A stretch of DNA of 64,000 nucleotides from Anseranas semipalmata. Its lineage: Eukaryota; Chordata; Aves; Anseriformes; Anseranatidae. The position numbers and the translations under genes are program-made. The notes under the pieces were generated by a model, which ran no database searches, had not been told where the DNA came from, and was given only the letters and a program-made list of their open reading frames with translations. Shown in pieces: positions 38,421 through 52,188 of the stretch (positions are counted from its first letter, which is position 1; every line of letters starts with the position of its first letter). The stretch lies in contig VXAA01000907.1 of NCBI GenBank assembly GCA_013399115.1, positions 62,001 to 126,000 on the forward strand. The letters run 5' to 3'.

Positions 38421-41400
38421 AACATTTGAAGAAGCAAGAGCAGAGCAGAAATTTGATCTTAGAAAGAGTTTATCTTCTTTGTCCCCACTAAACAGATGTG
38501 CCTCCTTCTTCACACAACATCAAACATCGAGGTATACTAGTAAAGGAAGAATACAGTGTAGAAAAAGCTGTTCTGATCCAAATAGTTGAACAGGCAGCTG
38601 AGAATTAAGTAACTTCTCTACCAAGCCAAATAACCAAATCAGTCCTGTACTGACAGCCATCACTTACAGGTTCAAGTAATATGGTCTGGGCAGCTCTAAC
38701 TAGAGTTCACAGAAAGACCAGCAGGAATCGTCCCCGACAAACACAGCAGCACTAACACACAGCTCCACAAGGGAAATTTGCGCTGCCAGTGCTTGGGTGG
38801 GCTAGAGGATTTGTTTGAAAGGATATTACATTCCTCATTGCTATCAATCTTGTTCTTTTCATTTCTCTTAAATTTACCCCAACAAAAGAAAGAATGAAAC
38901 AAAAAACCTGCTTGCCTCCTACTGATGAAACTCCCATGTAGTCATCTTAGGTGAAACTGATTTTTGAAAAATATTTACACTCCCCATTTCTAAAGCATGT
39001 TACATTTAGAACATCACACTTAACAAATCATGCTTTTAAATCTTTTACAAGAATAGAATGCTACTCAACTATTCGTGGCATTACTGGTCTGCTGAAATGG
39101 AACTTAAATCATCACCTTTACACCTGTGCAGCATGCCACAATGATGTACTGCACACTGACAATGTTTAGTTTTGATGCTGTTTTTTATACTAAAGCCCAC
39201 ATTATGGAGGTTATTGATCCAGTGAAAAGCATGATTGATTTCCTACTTGCCTTTGCCTTTGCCATTAAACAGAGCAGGCCCCAGCAAATGGCTCTCTTTG
39301 TAAGGTGTCCTAGTACATGAAAATCAGTGCCTGCTGCTTAATTGCTGACAGATGGCTAAATTCTAACTACAAGGTATTAGGCAGGTAGGATAAATACACT
39401 GGAGAGCTGACATGTATTAGATGCAAACTTAATACACTTTCTGAAAAAGTTAAAGCTTCTGTCTAACATGAAACATTCTGAGCAACTGAATCCTTATCTT
39501 TGTATTTTTGAATTTGCTGTATTTAATCATTCCTTGACACAGATTTTTAAGACCTTCTAAAGGTCTTTAAAAGAGTCCTATACTTTTATAGTAATTACAA
39601 GACAATATTTTCATAGCAAATAACATGAGCTACACTTGATTTACCCTGCAGCACAGAAAAATTTCAGCTAATGGAGAAAAAGGCAGTTCTTCCAGTGGTT
39701 AAATCAGCAATTGACTTTTGTATTTTGTAGTTTTATATTTATTTATACGTCCATATCAAGACATTGAATGTTACTAATTGGGCTTCAAGGAAAAACATTA
39801 TGTTGCATGGCATTCAATGTTTTCTACTTTGTCACTTTAGGAGGTTCATGACAGAGAGAGACTGAAGGGACAGAAAGTCAGAAGGCTTCCCTTCAGTAAG
39901 GAATCAGGAAGAAAGAAATGAAGATGGATAGTGTATTGACACGACAGTAGATGCAACCCAATTTAGTATCACATCAGAATTTCCTACCCCTCATCTTATT
40001 TAATTGTCAACACAGCGGTATCTTCGAGCCACCACAGAACAGCAAAATTAATCTGAAAGACAGAACTAGTCTCAAGAATCTGAAAGTATGAAAAGTGGAG
40101 CTTATATACTTCACAGAACTGGATGATCTTGAACTAGTTTTTCTTAGACAGTACCCTAATATATAGTCCTTTTGGATAGGAAAAAAATGATGTTGTATGG
40201 ACTCCTTTCAAGCAACACTCACTTATTTTAATAAAGCCTTCTTGAGGCTTGCAGACCTGCTTTATGTCTTCCTTTACAGAAGGCATCATTCTGCCAGGTG
40301 GTTTATCCAGACTCCCACAAGCTAATTATCTGTTCACTTAATGAGTACAGTAGCTGATCTAGATTTATTGCAGTAGCTAGAAGCATGTGTGAATAAAATA
40401 TCAGTTCTGTTTGTGATGTGGCAGCTATCTTTGTTTGCAGACTCTTCTAATTCCTTCCAGGTCATTAGGCCCCTCTCCAGCAGATATTTTACTGTCATTA
40501 GAAAAAGTGGTGTAATGACAATAAAAAGTCAATGAATATATGAAAAAAAAAGTCAGAAAAGGTCAAAATAAGGCTCAAGCATGTTGATTTGGAGCTGGAT
40601 TACAGATCACAGAAATCATGAAGATACCTTGACATACTTCCAGAGACACCAGAGGAATCAACAGGTTACACTGGCTATGTGTAAGGACAGAATTTCAGCT
40701 CATCAATCAACACATTAGATCATTTGTTTTATACTAATTGGTGAAGGTTAAATTATAAGAATAGGTTAGTCACTCACTACTCTAATCACTGCCTTCCCAA
40801 CAGGCAACATAGTATTTGGATGACATAATGAGTACATGTCTGTATACACTTATGTCAGACTTAGCAGGGGATAAAAATTACCAAAAGTTCTCTATAATTG
40901 ACCAAAGGCAGCATTTGACTGCATAGAATTTTCTTCCATTTCACTAATGAACAACCTTTTTAGAGGCAGAAACCCAAACACACTCATTTGCTAGATCTTC
41001 TCTTCTGTCTCTTACAGGAACACTATTTGTTGAGACAAACCCTGGCTGCTCTAATTGCTTGATCCTCTTGATCACTGGAAGACCGCCTCCTTTACCAACA
41101 TTTTCTTATAACGATTCATCCACTATCAGTCCTTTCTTGAGTCACTTGTTTGTGATATATTTGAAAAAGGCATAGTCATAGATACTTCAGCCATAATTAG
41201 ATTCTGCCACTTCAACCATCTAGTCACTGGTCATGATAGTAATTCCAAGGAAGATTTCCAAATGCAATGTCACAGGACACCTAAAACAGTGCAGTTTAAC
41301 CTAAATATTCAATTGACCACTTATGCTGACAGCCCTAATTGTTCACAAGTGGACACAACTATGCATTAATGTCTTTTCTGCATCATTCTAAATCAAAGGA

Positions 41401-44400
41401 TAATCTGACTAGAATCATCATGTTTGAATTTGCAAACTAATTGCATCTTTTCCATTTCCTTTTAGAAGGAGCTGTTCCTACAATTTAAAAGATTGCCAAC
41501 ATACTCTGGAAACACTTCAGTCCTTTAGAACAAAAAGATGCTATTCAGTACTGCAAAAAAGCAAACCAGGCAGCTTCATACTAAGTGTCACCTTTCAAGA
41601 GGATTCTGACACCACACTAGGTGCACGGTGCTGCTTTCAATCCATAGCAGTCTGGTATGCATAGGTATAATTTATAAGCGTGAAAAGCACAGAGCTAAAA
41701 CGTGCATTTTGCAGCTTTGGACTTAGACTTCAGCAAGGAGAGACCTGAAATAAGGAGAATTTGAAGGGGATAATCTGTGGAAACATACCTTTGAACTATG
41801 CCTAACCTCACAATAACTGGAACTCATCACTCAAGGAGTGCACCCAGGTGAAATGCTTCCTGGTGGCATTTGCATTTCCATCTCTTTTTTTTGTCCCACC
41901 CCTCCCTTTGGCAGATGTCACCTTGAGCTCATATCATAGTTCTACAGTGACCAAAAATTTCCCCAATAATAAATAAGAAGCCCTGGGCTGCATGGCATAG
42001 TCAGTACATGCAGTCCATTAGGTTTGTTTTCCAAGGTATGTTCGCGCACAATTGCATGTTGATTCATCTGGATTTGTCAGAAAATCATAATGGTAGCACT
42101 AGTTTGTACTTTCATTTGTACAGTTGCCATTCTGTTCAAGTAGGTATTGGCAGTGCACTTTAGCTCCTTTCTTTCATGCTTTGGATTTTATCTCCCTGAA
42201 ACACGCTGTGCTAGCAAGTGAATGATTGAAGTCACCATTGCACAGAAATAAACAGCTTTTTCTCCCACCCCCCAACAGAATCTCCAGCATCAGACCACAT
42301 CCCAAAGTTATATAATTCAGTGAAGGGAAAGGATGTGGTCAGTGGAGTCCCTTATATTAAGCACACCAAATCAGTGGAGACACTAATTGCAAATTGAATA
42401 TTAATAGTTTCTGAACCAGCTAGACCACTTCAAAATTCAGGAAGTGATCAAAGGATCACTGATACATATGAAGTTACAGAAAATACTGTATGTTATCTGC
42501 TCAGTGTGCTAGTCACTGTACCAAAAGAAAATAAAGTTTTACAGGGTAAGGCAGTGGAAGCACAAGGCAGGGGAATGCAGGAGGAACTGCATCGTGGGGT
42601 GTCTGTGAAAGCAGGTGAGATGCTGTTGCTTTAAGAGGATATGATTGTTATCAGTGTTCCACTGGAACACTATGAATTTTGCACACTGTTCTGTTCACAA
42701 TGTCCAAGACAGCTACAAATTTTCCCCAGGGTTTCCCTTTCCCCCAGAATCAGTAGCAGCAGCCACTAAGCTTTGCAAGATTTGCCATACTGTCCTCCGT
42801 CCTTTTACCCTCCAACTCCCCGCGGTTGCAAGTAGCCAGGGCTCCAGAGCTCTGACAGTCCCCTGCATAGTTATTAAGAATCTACTGGCAGCCATCTAGG
42901 TTCCTTCTCCAGCCTTACCCTATAGACTCAGATTTAATTCCAACACTTCAGAGTCTGAGTAGATTGTATTCCTGGAGATACTTCCTTACATGTATTTCTT
43001 TTCTCTACAGTACTCCAAACTGGAACTGCTTGATAACCTTTTCAATTCTTCATTTACTACTATAGGTCACTAGAAAAGAAGAACTGGTCTTCCTCACTAG
43101 ACATATATTTTACAATGTCACTGGCACAACAAAGTGATTCATAATCACCTAAGGCTGCACTGGTCTTTCCTTTTGCCTAGATGCTGAGAGATGTACTTTC
43201 TATACTGAAAAGATGGGAAAGATACTGAAAGTGCATCCTTCAGCTCAGAATGCTTAAATCATCTTAGCCCCTTTTTGTATTCTTCGTGTGTCCATTCACT
43301 TGCAGGCTGCAATGATTATAAATCAAGCAGTAACACATCCAATTGCACTCCAAAGCTATAATTTAAAGGATAAATAACCATATATGTTTAGGGGTGTCTT
43401 AGTGATGCTATAAAAACATAAAATTTCCACATTCTAATCAGAGATGCCCTAGCAGAAATTTAGGCAAGCCTCTCTCACCATGGGCTATTAAGAAACCATT
43501 GGAATGTGAAGTAACTTCTTGGAAAAGGAATATAATAATACGATCTTTATAATGCCAGGGAGTTGTCAAATCACTCACAGATTGCGTGCATGTTATTCCT
43601 TCTTCCAAGCTAAATATGCATTAGAAAAACAGTCACAAGATGGAGTTATTAACAACAACAAAAAAACCCCATCCTATTTCAAAGAAAATTTATGTTTGCA
43701 GCCTGATAGATACACCAGATTGGGTCATTTATCTCCCTGGCAAAAAAAAGTTTATGTCATTCACTTCTTTTAAATATACAATCTTATACCTGTTATTAAA
43801 CAGTGTGTAAACTTAAATAGGCAAGTCTCCAAAATGCACTTAATTCAGAAAGAACTCACATTTTGTAACTGCATGGTAGCTTCAATCTCAAAAGAAATCT
43901 TACGTAGCACGATGAACTTCCTGTTTTACCTACAAAATTTCTTTTGCAAAAATGTCCAAGAAATAATGTATTAACTACAAAAAAGTTCTAGAAGATATTG
44001 CCCATGTTGTTGACCTTGTGCTTTCAGCAATCACCTCACCAACAAAGCACTCACCTGTCAGTGAACTATTCTGTGTCATATTTCAGAGTCAAATCACTGG
44101 ATTTGCAAAATATGATCTCTGGTCTAGATTTTGATCCAGCTTACCCAGTAGACTACACCAGAGTTGCCTTAAGAGATACTAGCAAACATAAGGATACAAG
44201 AAATACAAAAACAATACTGACTATAACCTTGCTTCTTGCACATTCTTGCATATATCATTTAATCTCTGATGTGTACCTCCACTGCATTTTTACCCTGTCA
44301 GTTCTACTTTTGTGCCACAGCCTAAATTAATGGCTTTCCTGCAAACCTAGCAGTCATTCCAGCTCCAACGTCTCTTGAGACCTTGCAGCAATGGTCACAT

Positions 44401-45168
44401 AGCAGGGTAAAGAAGGGATAAAAATCCTATGTTAACATGGAATTTTTAGTAGAATAGAATAGAATGTCAAGTTATTCTTAATTTCCATGCATTTGCTTTA
44501 GACCGATTTGAAAACCTTATGGCTTCACAAGTCAAAACCAACCATTAAATTCCAGGTGAAACACATCAACAAGTGGAGCACAACAAGTGGTAACACTGTC
44601 ACCAGAAGGCTCTCTTAAGAGGTGACACACCACCTTTTTCTTCATACTGCAGAATGATTGTTTTGGGAATGTAAGCACAACAGAAGATGAAAAACCGAGA
44701 TTCTTTGAAAACAAAAGAAATAGAGCTACATTATCTTTTCTAGTTTTCTAGAAAAGCACCAATTCTGCAAGGATCCTAGAGCATCTAATCTCCTAGCCTG
44801 AGCATCTAAATTAGATTTTTAATCAAGAGAAATAAACACCCTTACTTCAAACCATTACTGTCACACATAGGTAACCCCCCCACAGCATGCTGGCCAATGG
44901 AGCTGTCTCCACAACCTTCCACCGCTAGAATCAACCATCCTAAATCAGCAGACCAATTAGAACATGTTATTTTGTCCCCACTTAAATAACTGACTGGAAC
45001 CAGTGTTTCAAACACCTTCCCTTTGTAAACTACAGATATTTCACCGTTTTTACATGTCTTGTTTTTAATCTTTACATAATGTTAAATAGGTCAAATTCCA
45101 TATCAATTGACCTATTATGAAGTACAGAATTTTGTCTGACTGGTCCTGTACTTCCATTTCTCTTCTTT
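38421..45168. other. Unique AT-rich sequence, possible conserved non-coding parts
   Basis: No gene or repeat family is recognised. The 39180-39370 and 40340-40520 stretches read like conserved non-coding DNA, with few CpG, many TAAT/ATTA and GATT words and little low-complexity sequence. A segment at 42545-42614 with exon-like ends was considered and rejected. Open frames of up to 110 codons (43998-44330) have no known domains. Confidence 0.5.
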
Positions 45169-45726
45169 TCATAGAATCACAGAATCATTTAGGCTGGAAA
45201 AGACCCTTAAGATCATCAAGTCCAACCATCCACCTAACACTACAAGTCCACCACTAACCCATGTCCCTAAGCACCACATCCACACGTCTCTTAAACACCA
45301 CCAGGGATGGGGACTCCATCACCCTGGGCAGCCCATTCCAACGCCTGACTACCCTTTGTGAGGAAATTCTTCCTGATATCCAGCCTAAACCGCCCCAACT
45401 TGAGGCCATTGCCTCGCATCCCATCACTTGTCACCTGAGAACAGAGACCGACACACGCCTCGCTGCAGCCCCCTGTCAGGCAGCTGCAGAGACCGATGAG
45501 GTCTCCCCTCAGCCTCCTCTTCTCCAGACTAAACAGCCCCAGCACCTCAGCCCCTCACGGGTCTTGTTCTCTTGTCCCTTCACCAGCCTTGCTGCTGCTC
45601 TCTGCACGTGCTTGAGCGCCTCCATGTCCTTCTTGTCGTGAGGGCTGCACGCACTGCTCGAGGTGCGGGCTCAGCAGCGCCGAGCACAGAGGGACGATCG
45701 CTCCCCTAGTCCTGCGGGCCACACAT
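45169..45726 (-). mobile_element. CR1 LINE 3' fragment (about 560 bp)
   Basis: This is a CR1 copy in the minus orientation. Its 3' end is at 45169, with tcatagaatcacagaatcattt as the reverse complement of the terminal repeat. Blocks follow in the expected reversed order: 'aggctggaaaagacccttaagatcatcaagtccaacc', 'aacactacaagtccaccactaaccc', 'ccagggatggggactccatcaccctgggcagcccattcc', 'ttcttcctgatatccagcctaaac', 'gaggtctcccctcagcctcctcttctccagactaaacagcccca', and at the far end 'cgatcgctcccctagtcctgcgggccaca'. Its high CpG content and good match to the expected blocks suggest a relatively young insertion. The 126-codon plus-strand frame and the minus-strand frames across it are not genes. Confidence 0.96.
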
Positions 45727-46634
45727 ACCAGCTTCACTAAAGGACTATGAGTCAATGACTTTTCCTGAAGTAAGTGATTTTTGTATTTCAGGGACACCGA
45801 GCAATTGCAAAGGATGTTCCACCAAAGCACACATTACTCTTTCCTCACTGGAAAAATAGTTAAGACCTGAAATATGATTCCAGTGGTTCAGAATTGTTGT
45901 TTTCTAGCCACCACTTCCTGGTAACTCACATACATGTCATACAAAACACACACTAACTTATGTGAATATATAACGATGATACATACGATACATTTTTATG
46001 CAGAAAAGTTCCTTTCTTGCTTCATTCCACGTAAGGAGAAACTCGATCTGAGTTTGTACATAGAGCTAAACTTCAGTTCAGATGGAACCAGGGTCTTGGT
46101 TAAAGCTTGTATCTAACAAAAGCCTTTTCAGACTTCTCTATCATGAAGTTTTCCATTACCACCCAAGCTGAGTTAATATTACCCAGAAATGCATAGCCTA
46201 TTGAGATTTATTGCTTAAATATACAAAAGGTTCAATCAGATAAATTACTGAATCTCATGGTTTTACTTTTCTTGCACAGAGCATATTACACTATTACCTT
46301 TTACAATATTTAATTAAACAATTCTATCAATTATCCTGAGCAAATATGCTAATACAACCATAGCTGCTTCACGCCGTGTTTTCCAACTTAGCATTCATTA
46401 AAAACTCTGCTACACTGTGTAGCATATTAAATTCATTTTGCAAACATAGCAATTGTCTTACCTAAGAAAACTGTTCCTTATAATTAAAACATTTGCTCTC
46501 ATTTGGCACTTTTACCTCTGTAAGTTGAATTAAAAAGCTAGGAAAGGCTTCCCTGCAGTATTCACAGGTCTGGTATCTGTGGTGGGGGAGAAGCACATAC
46601 TCTGGATTGTGGGTTTTTTTTTTTTTCCTGAATG
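45727..46634. other. Unique AT-rich sequence with one exon-like segment
   Basis: Nothing is recognised apart from the weak candidate at 46516-46576, described separately. Confidence 0.5.
46516..46576 (-). other. Candidate exon (61 nt) with a CxxC motif, weak
   Basis: On the minus strand a good acceptor (gtgcttctcccccaccacag) precedes 61 bases that end ACAGAG|GTAAAA. Only one frame is open: YQTCEYCREAFPSFLIQLTE with one leading base. The CEYC pair resembles the first half of a C2H2 zinc finger, but no H-x3-H partner follows in this frame. The segment lies 58 bases from an assembly gap. Confidence 0.2.
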
Positions 46635-46688
46635 NNNNNNNNNNNNNNNNNNNNNNNNNNNNNNNNNNNNNNNNNNNNNNNNNNNNNN
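46635..46688. other. Assembly gap (54 N)
   Basis: Undetermined bases follow a T-rich run and 'cctgaatg'. Translations that cross it are unreliable. Confidence 0.99.
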
Positions 46689-49600
46689 CATATTTTATCT
46701 CATCCACACAACAAATAACAGGCTTGTAAAGCCCATTGCCACTAGATATTACTGGGATCAAGGCCTCGGTATTATACACAGTTAGGCTGTGTACCTACAC
46801 AGAAAATAAGAACTCAAAATTTACAGTGGCAGAATATAAAAAGGCAAGTTTTTTGGAAAGGATTCCAGAACCCATGTCAGCATGGTTTTGCTTGACAATA
46901 TTGCAGGGCTGCCTATGCCAAGATATAGTTAGGATATTTAGGATTAATCTTGAGGTTGTATTCAACCACCCAGGTACAGACTATCAAATGCATCTATGCA
47001 GTATTTCGCCTTCTTAGAGCCCAGCATAGGTGTGTATCAGGTATCCCTACAGGACAGTGGATGTTGCCTAAGCACCCATATACAAACTTGCTGCATCCAC
47101 CTCTGGACTCCCTACAGCAGCATCCCTGAAATTCAACCTCCTAAAAGAACAAAGAGTTTGGAAATGAGTGGAAACAGGCAATTCAACTGAAAATTCAACA
47201 GGGTTTCCACATGCAGGCTGAACTGCTGTTAAGATCTGAGTTTAGAGACTTCCAGTTCAGATGCTTGGTAATGTGGGCTTAAGAACAACCTTCTTCTTCC
47301 AAAGGACTAAGTTCCACTATTGGAGACAGTATACTGAAATAGATATCCAGCAGAGGAAATACAATCGTGCTACAATGCAATGTTGCACTCACCACAGTGA
47401 CCAGCAAACACAGTGCAGTCTTAGCTACTAACAGCATAGGTTACCTATATTTGAATTAATCTCAGGGACAACTACCCTGTGCAAAGCAGTCATACTGCAA
47501 AGTAACACTTGAGCAGGATGGTGTGCACACTGGATTAGCAGCTTAAATTAGCAGAAGCACACAGGTTTCAGTCCATATCTTGACAGCTACAGCATTCTCA
47601 CACTTTGTGCATTCAATGGCATACAGATATGACAAAACAAAATAAAACAAAAGCCTGTCCCACAACCCTCAACTAAAAAAACGATTGTACAGATGAGAAA
47701 GTCAGGTACTCACTGCAAGAAGAGCATAGCAACCTTTGTGGACCAGGTTGACACTTAAAAGACTGATCATGAGAGGAAATGCTAGTGTTGCTAGAGAAAT
47801 GAACCAAGTCCAATTACGTTACTATGACACATCTTATACTGGTGTGGAACAGGTCTGCTTTTAAATTACAATATATTTTAAGAGTATTTTTCTTTTGGTT
47901 TTAATGTAAATCTGAGCCTGGATATTATTCTTCTTTAATGAAAACTTCTGAACACCTTCTTAAAACATTAGAAATGTGTACCACTTTTCCGAGCAGTTTT
48001 CAGTGGACCTGCACTTTATGCAGGACTACTGATTCCATATCTATACAGTGCCACCACTTTATGGTGGCCATATGCCACCGCATTAAAATGAAGCACAATT
48101 TTATGTTGAAAATGTTACCTAGAATACCTTTCATGAGAAAATTTGGAGACTTTTCTCCAACAGAGAACCTGTGTTCCAACTTTAAAAACAGGTTTCTAGT
48201 ATATCTGTTTACCAGTAAACAATAACTAAGATACTATTTTAAGAAGTGGATCTTATGTAAATAAATAGTATTTGTACCATTAAAGATCAACATAAAATTT
48301 TAAAGCACAGATGCAGTTTAGAATTCTACTACTTTTTCTTCCCTGTGTGGTCCAGAGCTGAAAGCTGTAGTAGAAGTGCAACACAAACCATTTCTTGCAA
48401 AGTACGATGAAAATGGAAGGCAGAATGAAACAAAATGCAATTCTTAACATCTATTTACAAACATTAACATAGTATTTGGTATTTATTAAAGGCTAAATAT
48501 ATTCTTTTAACAGCCCTCATCATTGGGTATTTTCTCCCAAAATGAAGTTTCAGTATGTCTGGATACATGGCACGGACAGTCTGCACATAGAATAGAATTT
48601 AGCAAAGTTTTGGATTACTACCAAAACCAAGCCTGATAAATGTTAATATTGAACAAACCACTGCAAATGTGGTAATATTTGACCAATCAGTACACCACAG
48701 CTAGGGAGAGCCACAAGGGAAGTTGTAGATGCATCATTAATTAAAACCAAGTAACCTTTACTCCATTGCAGAATCAAGGGTGTCATTGGGTAAGGACCTC
48801 TTTTTTGATCTGAACATTGCTAGCTATTTTCCTCTATCAATGAAATTATATACTGAAACTGCATCCTGAGCATACTAAGATGTTTGGTGGATTATATTTG
48901 ATACATAACGCATCGTCAAGAGCTGATCACAAACTATCATTTTAGGTCCATAAAATGCCAAGATTTTAGTGGCCACAATAGCTTTGCAGTTATTTAGGGA
49001 ATTCAGTCACCTAAGCATGTCTGTGCACATAAATAAAGACTAGAAGCATGAAATAAAAAACATTTTTAGGTTTTTAAGAGAGAAGAGATTAAGCAGAATC
49101 TATTACTCCATGTTATGGGTTCTATGTACTGTTTTGTTTGCTTGTTTTTATTAGGCTTATTTGTGTTTGTGAAAGTAGAAGGCAACAGTACAAAGACCTA
49201 TAAGGCTATATTTTTCGCAAACAATCTGAAATGGTACGCTCATGAATGCCACAGAGGTGGTAACAATGAAAGCAATCACTCAGAGGTTACCTGGGCATTC
49301 CAGTGCATGGTGCTCATCCTGTAAGATATGGGGAGATAAAGAAAAAAAGACTGGACTAATTCTTCATCTTTTTGGGAGCTGAGAAGAAGTGGAACTGCAG
49401 ATCCTGATAGGATCCTTATCCCTCAAAGAAAAAAGAACTGTGGAAGAAGAGTTCATTGTGAAGTTAACCCAATGAACCTTATTCCTAAGTTCTATACTGT
49501 GTAGAGGTTTGTTTTGTTGTTTTGTTTCTGTTTTTTAAATCTTCCACTGTTTAAAGATCAGAGTGCTCTAAAACCCTGCTCCCCTTAAAAGCCCTTGCAA

Positions 49601-52123
49601 GAGCAAACATTTCAGTTTGGTTCCACCCACCCACCCNAGGCTTTAGAGAGAACTGCTGGGTTAGCCTTCTTGCTGGAATTGTCTGGTTGTAAAAATCTTG
49701 AGTAAAAGTTGGAAAATTCACAAGATCAAAACCTTCCAATGTAAAACAACACTTCTCGTCCTCTTCTCTCTTACCACCAGCTGTCACTGCCCACAGAGCA
49801 TACCTCTGCTGTTACTGCAGCACAGCACATGTCGAAGCTGTGTATTCCTTCCAGCACCTTCACTGTGAATTAAACAAATTATTACAGCAAAGACCTTTTG
49901 CTCAGGATAGAGAAATGAGTCGAGTCTCCATCAGATATTAAAATCACAAAGTGGAAAGAAATTATTGACAATATTGGGCTTTGGATCAGACCTCATAAGA
50001 AGCTTCCTTTATATGTCACAAAATGTTAATTATTCTCCCCTGATATTTTTTCCCTCATTCTTGTTCTCTCTGTGATGCTTTATTACCATCTAGTCTCTCT
50101 ATAACAATTAGAAAACTATTCAAACACGATCAGGAATCTCCTTACTAAAATAGTAAAATTGCCAGATTTCTCCCTTGTTCAAGGTTAATATTTCATTGTA
50201 GACAGGAATATTATTCACACACAACAGCCACTCTCTCTAAACCACAGTATGTTGAATAACACACACTCATAAAGGAAGGTGGTGTTTTTCCTAAGCAAAC
50301 TTGCAGTGTTATCTGTTTGCAGATGCATACCAAGGAACTCATTCAATCGGCAAAGTAATGATTTTTTTAATCATTAGTTGTACAATGGGGTGATGTATAA
50401 GTATTTGTATGCGTAAATAAATTCAATTAATTGAGTTAATTTCAAAGCAACATGGAAATTTTTTAAAGCAAGTCAAATCATAAACAGTTCAGAAATAAGG
50501 AAGTGTGTTTGGAATGCAATTAGTATTCTAATATCCTACTAACTTTAATAAACAGGGTCTTAATTACATGGTAGGTCAAAAAATATTTTAATTGATATAA
50601 AGGAGCTTTTTGCTGTTACACTACAGAGTCTAACTGAGTTGAGAGAAAATGATCCATTAATGAGATCAAAATGCTGTTATGTAGAATAAGGATTTATTTT
50701 TAATAGAAATGCGTCTCCAAAGTGGTCCAGATGACTGAACAAAGCATTGCTGACTGCAAGAAACTAATATCACTATCTGACTGAATGACATTTATACAAC
50801 GCTCTCGCAACAGCTTTCCAGAATAGTAAAATAACTACTAGAATAAAATATTTGGTAATATTTTAATATTAATCATCATGAACTCATCCTATATTAATAC
50901 ACTGAACATTACTGCTGCACAAAATATGTTGTACTGAAGTGATGACTCATGAAAAAGGCCATCTCCCTTATTGTGTAATTATGTGGTAATTTATGGGGCA
51001 CTGAGATCCAGGAGCAGCAAATTCAAGGTCACTAATTACATTCTCTAGACTTCCTTGTATCTGTCAAGTCGCAGTGGAAGGCTCCTTCTGGGTGCCTGGT
51101 CAGTAGGCTGCAGGGATCACTATTAGCAATGACCAGATCACCTGAAGTGAACAGCTATGATCTTTAATGCAGATGGATATTGTTGTCATTTGTTGTTTTT
51201 TCTTTTCCACAAATTTAAAGGACAACTAACATGTGTTACTCTGTAAATTCATAACTTGTACTTTGTTAAGTGCAACAACTGAAGGTCCCAGAGCCCAAGA
51301 AAAAAAAAACTGCCCATCTCTAGCAATAACTTTATTTGCTAGTTTTAAATAAAATAAAAATAAATAAAAAAAAAGCAATAGTTCCCTCTATGATTAAGGA
51401 GCACAACTCCAACCCAGGCAGCATGAGACAAAGCCATTACTTGCCTGCCTTTTAGTTCCAAGAATTATCTCTAATATTTATTCCTTTATTGAATCCACAG
51501 CCCGGTAAATTAATGATTAACTTTACAGGAAGAAACTGTTAAGAGGATTTTCCTAAGAAGTATTTGCCTACAGCTCCTACAGTGAAGTCTGAATGGGAAG
51601 AAGGGTACAGACAGGGAAAGCGTTCTCCTACCTAAGGTATCTACACAGTCCCATTATCATCTTGTTTTGTGATAGGTAACATTAAAAGACTTAATAGCCA
51701 TAATCAACCCCAAAAGCTGGAGAAGTGCAATTACCACCCTTAAAAACTGAAATAAATCAGAGCTCTAGCCCAGAAAGACAAAGGGCTGGTTTTAAAACCT
51801 GCTTTGGTTTCTAACAAACCAGGTAATCCACCAGGATTTTCTAAACATCTTGAAATTTGGTCCTAGTGACTTCCCTCTGGTTACATGGGAATTAATCACT
51901 CTTAACTCCTAGAATATCTTTTTGTTTTTGAAGTAAAAAAAAAAAAAAAAAATCAACGGTATTTTTACAATATGCCACACCTTCTATAACTGGATTTGCT
52001 CACGTTTTTGTGATTTTTTTCACTCCCTACGAATGAAGAGTGATTTTACCTGTTCACTCCTAGCTGCCTACAGATGGGGACAGCAGCAGGAGGGAAACAG
52101 CCTGTCACTCTGCAGTGACTCAC

Positions 52124-52188
52124 CGCTCGGACAAGTGGCACGGGCACCCCAGAGGCATTCACGCTGAAACATGCGTGTTGGCTCTTTC
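52124..52188 (-). other. Candidate exon (65 nt) with very strong splice signals
   Basis: On the minus strand a long pyrimidine-rich stretch ending ccctactgctgtttcttctag precedes the segment, and the donor GAGCG|GTGAGT follows. Two frames are open: one gives KSQHACFSVNASGVPVPLVR and A, the other KEPTRMFQRECLWGARATCPS. Local CpG and GC are above background. Just downstream on the same strand, at 52076-52077, is another acceptor-like site with an excellent pyrimidine tract, but the intron between them would be only about 46 bases, too short for normal splicing. No protein family is recognised. It may be a non-coding transcript exon or a chance cluster in a pyrimidine-rich region. Confidence 0.28.

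Noticed and set aside
42545..42614. Exon-like segment (+) ending GCAG|GTGAGA, peptide GKAVEAQGRGMQEELHRGVS
   Set aside because: The acceptor region is purine-rich (aaaagaaaataaag), so splicing there is unlikely even though the frame is open.
45261..45830. Frames of 84-126 codons on both strands at 45.3-45.8 kb
   Set aside because: They lie across the CR1 3' fragment and are not genes.
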